From positions 1 to 62,360 of the forward strand of contig CADACE010000029.1 of assembly GCA_902786265.1 (NCBI GenBank): a stretch of 62,360 bases of DNA, read 5' to 3'. The translations under genes and the position numbers were made by a program. The notes under the pieces were generated by a model. That model was not told the origin of the DNA. It did not search any database and saw nothing but the letters and a program-made list of their open reading frames with translations. Source of the DNA: an uncultured Chloroflexota bacterium. Lineage in GTDB: Bacteria; Chloroflexota; Anaerolineae; Anaerolineales; Anaerolineaceae. Position 1 is the first letter of the stretch. Each line of letters opens with the position of its first letter. Of the stretch, positions 7,840-16,169 are shown one piece after another.

Positions 7840-9915
7840 TCATTCCTTAGCGAATGAACAGCCTACACTGTTCATAGCATTTATGAGAGGAAAAACAACT
7901 TCATTCTCAGGCTCATGGTTTTCGATCCATTGATGAATATAGAAACAAAGGGATTTATCCAGTCCTTTTTCCTCGGTGTGGATGCGCCGGAAGAGCTCAA
8001 ACGCATCCTCCCAGCGGTCAAGGTTGATATAAGCTTCAGCGAAAATAAAATATTCGGAAGCTTCCCCTGCTTTCATCGTTGAGAGTACTTCATCACCGAT
8101 AGCGGCAATGGTTTCCCAATCTTCCGTCTGTCGGGCAAGATCAGCCTTCTGGAAATAATAGCACCAGTTTTTCTCTATCGGCTGGTCAAAGACTTCCGTA
8201 AAGATAAATGCCGAAGCTGTCCCTTTAGGATTTATCCGCTCCCGGGGATTGGATAAATCCATAAAATACGAATAGCTTTCGGGCAAATTCGTCAAACCCG
8301 CATGGATATCAGGATCCAGGACACGCAGGCATCCCGGAGGTGAATAATGATAGGCTACGATCTGATCATTCTTTGCCCAAAACAGGGAGCCCCGAAAATC
8401 AAAATAGACATCCTTTTCCGCTTCCAATTCGTCAATCGAACCGAATCTGGAGGAAAAATGCATCACACTATAGGGTAATTCATCGCCTTCCAATTCCGGT
8501 TTCAGGGCTAAATTTACCAGTCCCGTCAGTGAATTATCCGATTCATATTGCAAAGGATTATCATCAGTCATGAGGATCGTATGCGCTTCTAATTCCGGAA
8601 TTCTCGTCACAAGTTGAGACGCAAAATCATGCTGCATCATCCAGTCTTTTCGATAACTGTTCGCGTTCAGGATATTTCCGCCCACAGCCATGGCAATCAG
8701 CAGCGAAAAAGCTATGGTTTTCTGCCATTGGGTCCGCAGGACAAAAGAAACCAGCCCTGTCATGAAAATTGAACTGCCAAACATAAATGCGACAAGAAAA
8801 CGATCATACGGATACCAAAGATGGATCGGCAGTGTCGTGACCCAATAGGGAAAGCCGGGACATATCACCATGAATAATCCAAGCCCTGTCGCTATCACGC
8901 ACCATATCCAATAGGCTTTTGCCTCTTCTTTGTTTTCGCCGATCTGATATTCATCCGGCTTGAAAAAATGCCCGACGAATAAAACAGCTGCAAGACTGAG
9001 TACCACCGGGATCCAGAATAACTTACCGGAAGCCACCTCAAAATCGACATGGTTGGGGAAACGGAAATACTCTGTCCAGGCGCCCCAGGTCGCCGTATAG
9101 GCATCCTCAATGATCCGAATGATCAGATTCAGGATGGCTTTCAGCGGATTTACGGCAAGCTGCTCCATTAAGACCGGCTTATAGCTCGGGAATTGAAATA
9201 TCACGACCCGCCAAAACATAAACACGCCCATCACGCCAAGATACGGCAGCCATTCTCGAATAATGCGTAAAAGCTTCTTCCAGAATCCAAGATCACGAAA
9301 ACCGGCTTCCCGTGCCAGGAATATCCAAATGATCAGTCCGCGCGAGATTTCAAGACCCGTATAGTATTCAGTAGAGATCGTACAGAAGGTGAAAAGCAGC
9401 ACAGAAGGAATCGTCCATAAGAGCCAGCCTTTTTTGCTTCCGCTTTTAATTGCCTTGAGCATCATACCATATGAAAGTACATATGCCAACAGCATAATAA
9501 AAGCATTCATCCACACATAGACGATCGGCATCTGTTTAAAACCCGGATACACTGCAAGCAAAAGGCTGATCCAGAATACTTCACGCTTTCTTTCCGGCCA
9601 AAGCTGACGGAGCATCCACCAAAATGCTAATGTCACGGTCCATCTGAAAAAAACAGTAAGAACCTGCCAGACAAGGGGATTATTATCCAAATGGGCGGTT
9701 AATTGATATAAATAGCCAAGAAACGGACGATCAGATTCAAAAGCAGTTGCAAATCCTTCCGCTCCTTTTGTAACTTTAAACCACAGCATCGGCCAATCAT
9801 CCCAATAAAAACCCAGCCGGTTTACTAAAGGGAGGTAGGCAGCAATTGTAAACAGCAACAAGAGTAATGGAACTGACTTTTCTGTGAAATGGAAACTTTT
9901 ATTCTTATCTTTCAT
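7840..9915 (-). CDS. Large GT-C-like integral membrane protein with soluble C-terminal region
   Basis: A 691-residue protein with about 11-12 hydrophobic segments in the first 420 residues, then a soluble C-terminal part of ~250 residues containing TPR-like helices (ADLARQTEDWETIAAIGDE, EAYINLDRWEDAFELF). The first extracellular loop has YWDDWPML; an acidic pair at this position is usual in GT-C glycosyltransferases using polyprenyl-phosphate sugars. I do not recognise a precise family. It lies 4 bp upstream of the GT2 gene, consistent with its using the lipid-linked sugar. It is divergent from the gene at 10052, sharing a 136-bp promoter region. Confidence 0.7.
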   Translation of the reverse strand: MKDKNKSFHFTEKSVPLLLLLFTIAAYLPLVNRLGFYWDDWPMLWFKVTKGAEGFATAFESDRPFLGYLYQLTAHLDNNPLVWQVLTVFFRWTVTLAFWWMLRQLWPERKREVFWISLLLAVYPGFKQMPIVYVWMNAFIMLLAYVLSYGMMLKAIKSGSKKGWLLWTIPSVLLFTFCTISTEYYTGLEISRGLIIWIFLAREAGFRDLGFWKKLLRIIREWLPYLGVMGVFMFWRVVIFQFPSYKPVLMEQLAVNPLKAILNLIIRIIEDAYTATWGAWTEYFRFPNHVDFEVASGKLFWIPVVLSLAAVLFVGHFFKPDEYQIGENKEEAKAYWIWCVIATGLGLFMVICPGFPYWVTTLPIHLWYPYDRFLVAFMFGSSIFMTGLVSFVLRTQWQKTIAFSLLIAMAVGGNILNANSYRKDWMMQHDFASQLVTRIPELEAHTILMTDDNPLQYESDNSLTGLVNLALKPELEGDELPYSVMHFSSRFGSIDELEAEKDVYFDFRGSLFWAKNDQIVAYHYSPPGCLRVLDPDIHAGLTNLPESYSYFMDLSNPRERINPKGTASAFIFTEVFDQPIEKNWCYYFQKADLARQTEDWETIAAIGDEVLSTMKAGEASEYFIFAEAYINLDRWEDAFELFRRIHTEEKGLDKSLCFYIHQWIENHEPENEVVFPLINAMNSVGCSFAKE

Positions 9916-10039
9916 ATTATCGGTTTCAAAATCATCTCTATTTGATACGACAGATGTCTTGATACAACTTGTTCATACCTTTCTGCACTCGTTATTGTTC
10001 CAGAGTACGATTAACACGCATACATTTTTCAATTATGAT

Positions 10040-10045
10040 TATAAT
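10040..10045 (+). promoter_or_regulatory. -10 box TATAAT six bases before the start codon (leaderless?)
   Basis: TATAAT ends at 10045 and the ATG begins at 10052. A transcription start 6-7 nt after the -10 box would coincide with the ATG. No Shine-Dalgarno sequence is present, in line with a leaderless mRNA. Confidence 0.55.
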
Positions 10046-10051
10046 AGACGC

Positions 10052-11233
10052 ATGGATAAGACTGCAAAAAAACGTTATTTTTTTTCCGACAGAACACTGT
10101 GGTTCCAAATACTTGAACTTTTTCTTGGGTCCCGTTTAATTCTGCTCATGACAGCCTGGTTTTCTGAATATTATCAGGGAAATGTCATTTATCAAAGATA
10201 TCTTGATCAGGGCTATTTTCTTTCTCCGAAATGGCTTATTGATATCTGGTGCCGGTGGGACAGTGAATGGCAATTATCTATTGTCAAATGGGGATATGTT
10301 GCGCCGGAAAATTTGGGCAGCGGATACAGCAACATCGCCTTTTTCCCTCTTTACCCATATCTGATCAGACTGCTGACATTCTGGCTGCCAAAGCGGTTGC
10401 AGACAGAAAGTGTATATTTATTGGTTGGGTTGATCATTTCCAATATTTGTCTTTTGCTGGCAATGTACGGGCTTTGCAAACTGACCGGGCACCTCTTTTC
10501 AAAAGAAACAGCCACCATCACACCTTTGCTGGTTTTTTGCCTGCCTTGTGCCTTTTATTTCAGCGCATTCTATGGAGAAAGTCTATTTCTGCTTTTGATC
10601 GTTTACACACTTTTATCAGCCGAAAAACAAAAATGGCAGTGGAGCGCCTTCTGCGCTGCCGGTGCCGCGCTATGCCGTCCGCACGGCGTACTGGTATTAT
10701 TTCCGATCATATACCTGTATATGTCAGCGAGGAAATGGGATTTTCGAAAAATCGGTACCGAATGGTTATGGTATTTGCTCGTACCCGCGGGTATTTTTGC
10801 CTTCTTTTTCGGGCTCTATCGATTAACCGGAGACTTTTTTGCATTTTTCAAAGCGCAATCAGCCTGGGGACGAAGTTTGACCGACACATCAGCTCTTAAG
10901 CTTTATTTTGAACCGCTTTTTACAAGGCACAACCGGCCCACTACGATCGACCTTATTATGATCGTCACATCTCTGATATTAAGCATATGGATGCTGATTT
11001 CCTGCCGCCACAAGGCATATGGCATATACGCCCTGGTTTGCACGCTGGTACTAATAGGGACAGGAAATCTCTATTCAATGATGCGGTATACCGCGGTTAT
11101 TTTCCCGATATGGATATTTGCCGCGGACTTACTCAAAGGGCGGAAAAAAGTATTTTATTTCATTTGCGCATTGTTCTCAGCTCTGCAGGTGCTGCTGTTC
11201 TGCGGCTGGATAAACTATTACTGGATCGCCTGA
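10052..11233 (+). CDS. PIG-V-like mannosyltransferase family membrane protein
   Basis: A 393-residue polytopic protein with about 10 membrane helices. WCRWDSEW near residue 65 and SNIAFFPLYPYLIRLL match the RWDxxW and FPLYP motifs of bacterial relatives of PIG-V (GPI mannosyltransferase 2), GT-C enzymes using polyprenyl-phosphate mannose. The frame continues 168 bp upstream, but the ATG at 10052 is preferred: the -10 TATAAT at 10040-10045 would lie inside any longer version, and the family fold starts here. The acceptor is unknown. The next GT-C gene follows after 23 bp. Confidence 0.82.
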   Translation: MDKTAKKRYFFSDRTLWFQILELFLGSRLILLMTAWFSEYYQGNVIYQRYLDQGYFLSPKWLIDIWCRWDSEWQLSIVKWGYVAPENLGSGYSNIAFFPLYPYLIRLLTFWLPKRLQTESVYLLVGLIISNICLLLAMYGLCKLTGHLFSKETATITPLLVFCLPCAFYFSAFYGESLFLLLIVYTLLSAEKQKWQWSAFCAAGAALCRPHGVLVLFPIIYLYMSARKWDFRKIGTEWLWYLLVPAGIFAFFFGLYRLTGDFFAFFKAQSAWGRSLTDTSALKLYFEPLFTRHNRPTTIDLIMIVTSLILSIWMLISCRHKAYGIYALVCTLVLIGTGNLYSMMRYTAVIFPIWIFAADLLKGRKKVFYFICALFSALQVLLFCGWINYYWIA

Positions 11234-11256
11234 TCCTTTCTAAGCAGAGAAGCATA

Positions 11257-13251
11257 ATGAAAAACAAGACCATTTTTCTCCATATTCCGGTTCTCCTCTC
11301 AGCTGCCCTTGCACTGATCCAATTGTCCGGAATCGCCGGCAATGCACATTTGACGACGACCCGGATTTTTTACCTGATACTTGTTTTCATTGGATGCCTG
11401 TTTTGGCTTGTTTTATACAAAAAGTGTGGCAATATCTGCAGAAAAAAAGGATACAGGGCATTTCTTTTTCAGTTATGTCTGTTTCTTTCGCTGCTTTCAA
11501 TTGTCCTAATTCCCATTGGAAAAAGACTGATGATCAAAGAAGGCATTGCTTATACAGCAGGTGCTGTAATTCACCAGGGAGAATCTTTCCTTGTCTTTTT
11601 TGCCGTGCAAAACCTTTGTTCAGCACTCTTATTGGTTTTTACACTACGCAAGTACGAAACTTATCCGCTCCGAATATTGCTTTCGGAAAGCCACATTATT
11701 CCGGAATTCATATTCATATTTCTGGCCTGTCTTCTTGTGTTCGGAGCATTTATACCCCTTCGTGCTAACTACTATCCATCACACGATTACGCCATCTTTG
11801 CATACATAGGGCAGCAAATTCTGCGCGGAAAAATGCCGTACACAGAACTCTGGGATCATAAGCCGCCTCTGATTTTTTACCTGAACGCGCTTGGATTACA
11901 GCTTACAGGCGGTTCCCTGCTCGGCATTTGGCTCCTGGAATTCGCTGCATTTTTTACAGGTGCGCTGATTTTGCTGAGACTTCTGAAACGCCGTTTTCCG
12001 GAATGGATCAGTCTCCCTGTTCTGCTTTTGGGGTTGCTGCACTACGTCCGTGTCCTCGATTTTGGCAACTACACGGAGGAAGCCTCCCTCTTTTTCGTAT
12101 TATGCGCCTTGGGTTTGCGTTTTACCGTATATCCCATATCCGGTTACACTGCTCTCAGCGGATTCATCAATGGTTTCCTTTGCGGGATGGCTTTTACCAG
12201 CAAACAAAATACCATCGGTTGCTGGGCAGCTCTATTTTTACTTGACACCCTGCGATTTTTGCCCCGCGGAAATAACAATGAAGCATTCAAACGATACATT
12301 CATTATTGGCTGTACTCTGCGTTAGGGTTTCTATCGCTTAATGCGGTCTGGGTCATCTACTTTGCAAAAAACAACGCTCTTTCCGCGTATTGGGATGTTG
12401 CCTTCCGATTTAACTTCATATACTCTGATAAAAGTACAGAAAGCCGTCTCGCCTGCGCATGGACTACACTGACATTTCTCCCTTCCGTAAGCTTTTATCT
12501 GCTGACGGGATTCCTTTCCTGGATCCCGGTTTGCGTAAACTGTTTTAAAGTTGGGATCCGCAATTTTATTGATAAGAACGACCTTACAGCATGGGCACTG
12601 ATCGCGCTGCCGGCAGAACTGATTCTGGCAGGACTGTCCGGCATGAATTATCAGCACTATTTCATTCTCTGCATCACTCCCGTAATAATCCTCCTCTGCA
12701 GCTTTATAGATAAGATCACACGCCGGATCGCTTACAGAAAGTGGCTTTTTCAAACCGGCATTATCATTGGCTTATGCGCAGCATCGCTGCCGATAGCGAC
12801 ATTTTTCAGTGATAACTACATGCCGAGAACACCCTCTTCCTACACAAAAACCCGTGATTACCTTCTTGGAGAGACAACACCGGATGAACCAATTCTTGTC
12901 TGGGGCAGCCGGTCGGCAATATATGTAATGAGCGGACGGTACGCACCAACAGCTTATTTCAACGAAAGGCCTCTTTATCTGTTTCCGGATGAGATCCAGT
13001 CGGCGCAGTGGGATGAATTGTTATCCGACATCCAGACGGATCCGCCGCAGGTGATCATATATACACATGATACAGCACTTCCGTTCATAGAACTCACCGG
13101 CTCAAGCTGCAAAATTCCCGCCGGGGCTGAATATAAAACAGCTGTCTACCAATATTTCTGTGATAATTATCATTATGAAACAACGATCAACCCCGAATTC
13201 TACGATGCATGGGACATATTTCGGCGGAATGAAAATACACCTGAGTATTAG
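11257..13251 (+). CDS. GT39-type (PMT_2/ArnT-like) membrane glycosyltransferase
   Basis: A 664-residue protein with about 13 membrane helices. The first large loop has PSHDYAIFAYIGQQI and LWDHKPPLIFY; the acidic residue in the first loop and WDHKPP are hallmarks of family 39-like GT-C enzymes, which move a sugar from a polyprenyl-phosphate donor onto a protein or lipid. The frame is open further upstream (to 10987), but the ATG at 11257 fits the signal-anchor MKNKTIFLHIPVLL and avoids overlap with the previous gene. The stop codon lies within a palindrome that forms part of the next gene's promoter region. Confidence 0.82.
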   Translation: MKNKTIFLHIPVLLSAALALIQLSGIAGNAHLTTTRIFYLILVFIGCLFWLVLYKKCGNICRKKGYRAFLFQLCLFLSLLSIVLIPIGKRLMIKEGIAYTAGAVIHQGESFLVFFAVQNLCSALLLVFTLRKYETYPLRILLSESHIIPEFIFIFLACLLVFGAFIPLRANYYPSHDYAIFAYIGQQILRGKMPYTELWDHKPPLIFYLNALGLQLTGGSLLGIWLLEFAAFFTGALILLRLLKRRFPEWISLPVLLLGLLHYVRVLDFGNYTEEASLFFVLCALGLRFTVYPISGYTALSGFINGFLCGMAFTSKQNTIGCWAALFLLDTLRFLPRGNNNEAFKRYIHYWLYSALGFLSLNAVWVIYFAKNNALSAYWDVAFRFNFIYSDKSTESRLACAWTTLTFLPSVSFYLLTGFLSWIPVCVNCFKVGIRNFIDKNDLTAWALIALPAELILAGLSGMNYQHYFILCITPVIILLCSFIDKITRRIAYRKWLFQTGIIIGLCAASLPIATFFSDNYMPRTPSSYTKTRDYLLGETTPDEPILVWGSRSAIYVMSGRYAPTAYFNERPLYLFPDEIQSAQWDELLSDIQTDPPQVIIYTHDTALPFIELTGSSCKIPAGAEYKTAVYQYFCDNYHYETTINPEFYDAWDIFRRNENTPEY

Positions 13252-13265
13252 AGACTTGTCTCTAA
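13248..13265. promoter_or_regulatory. Perfect inverted repeat TTAGAGAC-TT-GTCTCTAA at the methyltransferase promoter
   Basis: Two 8-bp arms with a 2-bp spacer overlap the stop codon of the upstream gene and end 6 bp before the -10 box, so the site covers the -35 position. The spacing is poor for an RNA terminator (no U-tract), which suits a repressor or activator operator. Confidence 0.6.
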
Positions 13266-13268
13266 AAA

Positions 13269-13277
13269 TGTTATAAT
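13269..13277 (+). promoter_or_regulatory. Extended -10 (TGTTATAAT) six bases before the DNA methyltransferase ATG
   Basis: TG-T-TATAAT ends at 13277 and the start codon is at 13284, with no ribosome-binding site between. This predicts a leaderless transcript. Confidence 0.6.
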
Positions 13278-13283
13278 AATCCC

Positions 13284-14126
13284 ATGATAGACATTCGTTA
13301 TGGAGATAACCTCGAATTACTGAAGCAAATCGAATCCGAATCGATCGATTTGATTTACATAGATCCCCCTTTCAACACAGGAAAAACACAGCGCCGCACA
13401 TCAATAAAAACAGTCCAGGCGGAAGAAGGTACCCGCATCGGTTTCCAGGGAAAACATTACCGGACGGAAACCATCGGAGAAAAAAGCTATAATGACACTT
13501 TTGAAAACCTTCCTGATTATCTGGAACCACGGATGCGCGAAGCATACCGTGTTCTGAAACCGCACGGAGCGCTGTATTTTCACATAGATTACCGTGAAGT
13601 CCATTACTGCAAGATCATGCTGGATCAAATCTTCGGCAGAGACTCTTTCCTCAACGAAATTATCTGGGCCTATGACTATGGTGCACGGACCACAAAAAAA
13701 TGGCCTGCAAAACACGACAATATCCTGTATTATGTCAAAGACCCCGAAAACTATACATTCAATTACGACGCAATCGACCGCATTCCCTATATGGCGCCCG
13801 GATTAGTCGGCCCTGAAAAAGCGGCAAAGGGCAAAACACCTACAGATACATGGTGGCATACGATCGTTTCCCCAACCGGGAAAGAAAAAACCGGATATCC
13901 GACACAAAAGCCGGAAGGGATCCTGCGGCGCATTATTTCCGCTTCATCCAATCCCGGGGATCAGGTACTGGATTTTTTTGCCGGCAGCGGGACAACCGGG
14001 GCTGTCTGTCAGGAATTAGGGCGGGATTGTATATTGATTGACAACAACCCGCAAGCCATCGAAGTTATGAAAAAAAGGTTAAAAGAAGCATGTTATATCT
14101 GGTCGCAACCCCAATCGGAAATCTGA
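13284..14126 (+). CDS. Site-specific DNA methyltransferase, beta class (N6-adenine or N4-cytosine)
   Basis: A 280-residue enzyme. The catalytic motif IV is N-terminal ([16 protein letters not shown]) and the SAM motif I is C-terminal ([19 protein letters not shown]), the beta-class order seen in CcrM, HinfI and YhdJ-type amino-methyltransferases. TQKPEG before motif I is also typical. No restriction endonuclease or specificity gene is nearby, so it is probably an orphan regulatory or host-protection methylase. The last 37 bp overlap rsmI, coupling it to two rRNA methyltransferases. It has a leaderless-type promoter under a perfect palindrome. The recognition sequence cannot be read from the protein. 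Confidence 0.9.
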   Translation: MIDIRYGDNLELLKQIESESIDLIYIDPPFNTGKTQRRTSIKTVQAEEGTRIGFQGKHYRTETIGEKSYNDTFENLPDYLEPRMREAYRVLKPHGALYFHIDYREVHYCKIMLDQIFGRDSFLNEIIWAYDYGARTTKKWPAKHDNILYYVKDPENYTFNYDAIDRIPYMAPGLVGPEKAAKGKTPTDTWWHTIVSPTGKEKTGYPTQKPEGILRRIISASSNPGDQVLDFFAGSGTTGAVCQELGRDCILIDNNPQAIEVMKKRLKEACYIWSQPQSEI

Positions 14127-14815
14127 AAGATATCAGCCTTCGGGCACTGGAAACCCTGCAGGAAGTTGACCTGGTCGTCAGTGAAGATACACGAAAGACC
14201 GGTATGCTGCTGCACCACTATGAGATCAAGAAGCCTTTGCTCTCTTTTCGCGAAGACAACGAGACCCGCGCATTGCCGAAAGTCATGGAACACCTTGCAG
14301 CAGGCGAGAACGTAGCCATTGTGACGGACGCGGGCTCCCCATCCATTTCCGATCCGGGGTTTATCCTGGTTCGGGAGGCATTAGCGAATAATATCGAAAT
14401 CACGGCGGTACCCGGTCCCACTGCACTCATAACAGCATTGACACTCTCCGGACTGCCGGTACACTCATTTACATTCAGGGGATTCGCCCCGCGTAAATCC
14501 GGACAGCGTCAGCATTTCTTTGAAATTGACAAAGATTCCCCTCATACCCTGATTTTTTACGAAAGTCCTCACCGGCTGCTCGCTTTTCTCAAAGATGCCC
14601 TCGCTGTCTACGGTGACCGATCCATCGCGATATGCAATGACCTTACAAAAAAATTCGAGCTTATCGACCGCGGACGCATTTCGGATATGATCCGCAAATT
14701 CTCTGCCGAAGAACCAAGGGGAGAATACTGCATCGTCATCAACGCGGAGAACAGTAAAGTAGAGTTTTCCCCGCTGTTTGATGACGGCTCCGAGCCCGGG
14801 GAAGAAGCCGCATGA
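14090..14815 (+). CDS. rsmI: 16S rRNA (cytidine1402-2'-O)-methyltransferase RsmI
   Basis: 241 residues beginning [16 protein letters not shown], the canonical RsmI N-terminus, which fixes the start inside the upstream gene. [22 protein letters not shown] and [12 protein letters not shown] are the SAM-binding motifs of this tetrapyrrole-methylase fold. The enzyme 2'-O-methylates C1402 in the decoding centre of 16S rRNA. It overlaps the DNA methyltransferase gene by 37 bp and rsmE by 4 bp (ATGA). Confidence 0.96.
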   Translation: MLYLVATPIGNLKDISLRALETLQEVDLVVSEDTRKTGMLLHHYEIKKPLLSFREDNETRALPKVMEHLAAGENVAIVTDAGSPSISDPGFILVREALANNIEITAVPGPTALITALTLSGLPVHSFTFRGFAPRKSGQRQHFFEIDKDSPHTLIFYESPHRLLAFLKDALAVYGDRSIAICNDLTKKFELIDRGRISDMIRKFSAEEPRGEYCIVINAENSKVEFSPLFDDGSEPGEEAA

Positions 14816-15546
14816 ACCGCTTCTTCGTATCACCGGAAGCCATTGACGGGACTACAGTCCATATTCCGGAAGAGATATCTGCGCAGATACGCAAAGTACT
14901 GCGACTGAAAGAAGGAACCGCGGTTCAATTTCTTGATAACCGCGGAGGGTTATATGAATGCAATATCCATTACCTTGATCCAAAGAATCTGACAGCGGAA
15001 ATCATTCAAAAACGAGTTGCCGAAGGGGAACCGGCCTGCTGTGTTTCACTTTACATCGGACTGACGCAGCGTGAAAAATTCGAATGGATCCTGCAAAAGT
15101 GTACAGAAGCAGGCGTAGGAAGGATCATACCCATCATCACTGAACGATCCCTGATCCGAAAGTCCTCAGACGTCACCGGCAAACAGGAGCGCTGGGAAAA
15201 GATCCTCAAAGAAGCAGCGGAACAATGCGGCAGAGGCAGAATACCGGCGCTTTCCCCTGTAGAAAATTTTGCTCAGGCTTTACGATCCGGTATTGATGCA
15301 GACAAAGCTCTGTTTTGCTGGGAAAATGAGAAACAAACCTCGCTCCGATCAATATTATCACCTATCCGCAATTCCGTCCGGAATTTATCCATAATGATCG
15401 GACCTGAAGGCGGATTCTCGGAAGAAGAAGCCGCATCAGCATTATCAGCCGGATGGCTTCCCGTAACTCTGGGAAAAAGGATCTACCGGATGGAAACTGC
15501 AGCTGTTGCTTCGGTAATTCTTTCGCTATACGAAATTGAACAATAA
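14812..15546 (+). CDS. rsmE: 16S rRNA (uracil1498-N3)-methyltransferase RsmE
   Basis: 244 residues. The N-terminal PUA-like domain contains [19 protein letters not shown]. The SPOUT domain has the knot motifs [21 protein letters not shown] and [14 protein letters not shown], the last two forming the SAM pocket. It methylates U1498 of 16S rRNA. The start codon overlaps the rsmI stop (ATGA). Confidence 0.96.
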   Translation: MNRFFVSPEAIDGTTVHIPEEISAQIRKVLRLKEGTAVQFLDNRGGLYECNIHYLDPKNLTAEIIQKRVAEGEPACCVSLYIGLTQREKFEWILQKCTEAGVGRIIPIITERSLIRKSSDVTGKQERWEKILKEAAEQCGRGRIPALSPVENFAQALRSGIDADKALFCWENEKQTSLRSILSPIRNSVRNLSIMIGPEGGFSEEEAASALSAGWLPVTLGKRIYRMETAAVASVILSLYEIEQ

Positions 15547-15576
15547 ACTTTTTCTTTTCTGAAAATAAGAGGTACC

Positions 15577-16050
15577 ATGATCATCAGAACTGCACAGGAA
15601 AAAGATATAAAGAGGGTGTTGGAACTCCTTTCTCAAGTATTGGAATTGCATGCTGCTCTCCGGCCGGATCTGTTTATCCCGGGAACCACAAAATACACGC
15701 ATGATGAACTCAAAACAATGTTCGCAGATGAAAACCGAAGGATCTATGTAGCCGTTGATGATCAGGATGAAGTCCTCGGTTACGCGTTCTGCGAAATTCG
15801 GGATCAGAAAAACAGGAACAACCTGGTTCCCTTCACTTCCTTCTACATTGATGATCTCTGCGTAGATGAATCAATTCGCGGACAGCATATCGGCAAAAAA
15901 CTTTTTGAATATGTCTGTCAGGCAGCTTCCGCTATGGGATGTTACGAGATCACACTCAATGTCTGGGAAGGAAACGACATCGCCCGGAAATTCTACGACA
16001 GTATGGGATTCAAGCCCAAATCCACTACGATGGAATTTATTCTGAAATAA
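15577..16050 (+). CDS. GNAT family N-acetyltransferase
   Basis: 157 residues with the GNAT core: a central strand FYIDDLCVDESIRGQHIGKKLF carries the acetyl-CoA pyrophosphate-binding R-G-x-x-[IG]-G loop, and the C-terminal motif B reads WEGNDIARKFYDSMGFK. The N-terminus IIRTAQEKDIKRV is usual for the family. It follows rsmE after 30 bp with AGAGGT before the ATG, and is probably last in the methyltransferase operon. The substrate is unknown. Confidence 0.9.
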   Translation: MIIRTAQEKDIKRVLELLSQVLELHAALRPDLFIPGTTKYTHDELKTMFADENRRIYVAVDDQDEVLGYAFCEIRDQKNRNNLVPFTSFYIDDLCVDESIRGQHIGKKLFEYVCQAASAMGCYEITLNVWEGNDIARKFYDSMGFKPKSTTMEFILK

Positions 16051-16169
16051 AATATTTTTTATTTAAAAATTTTTTTATATTTCAGATTATTCATCAATTT
16101 CATTTACATTAATATTATAGAATATTTTTATTATTTTGTCAATAGGGAATAGAAATATTAATATATTTC
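16051..16169. other. AT-rich gap between convergent genes
   Basis: A 119-bp, strongly AT-rich spacer (long A/T runs such as ATTTTTTTATATTTC) lies between the GNAT and smc stop codons. No clear hairpin terminator is visible. It contrasts with the G-rich repeats at other convergent junctions. Confidence 0.6.
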
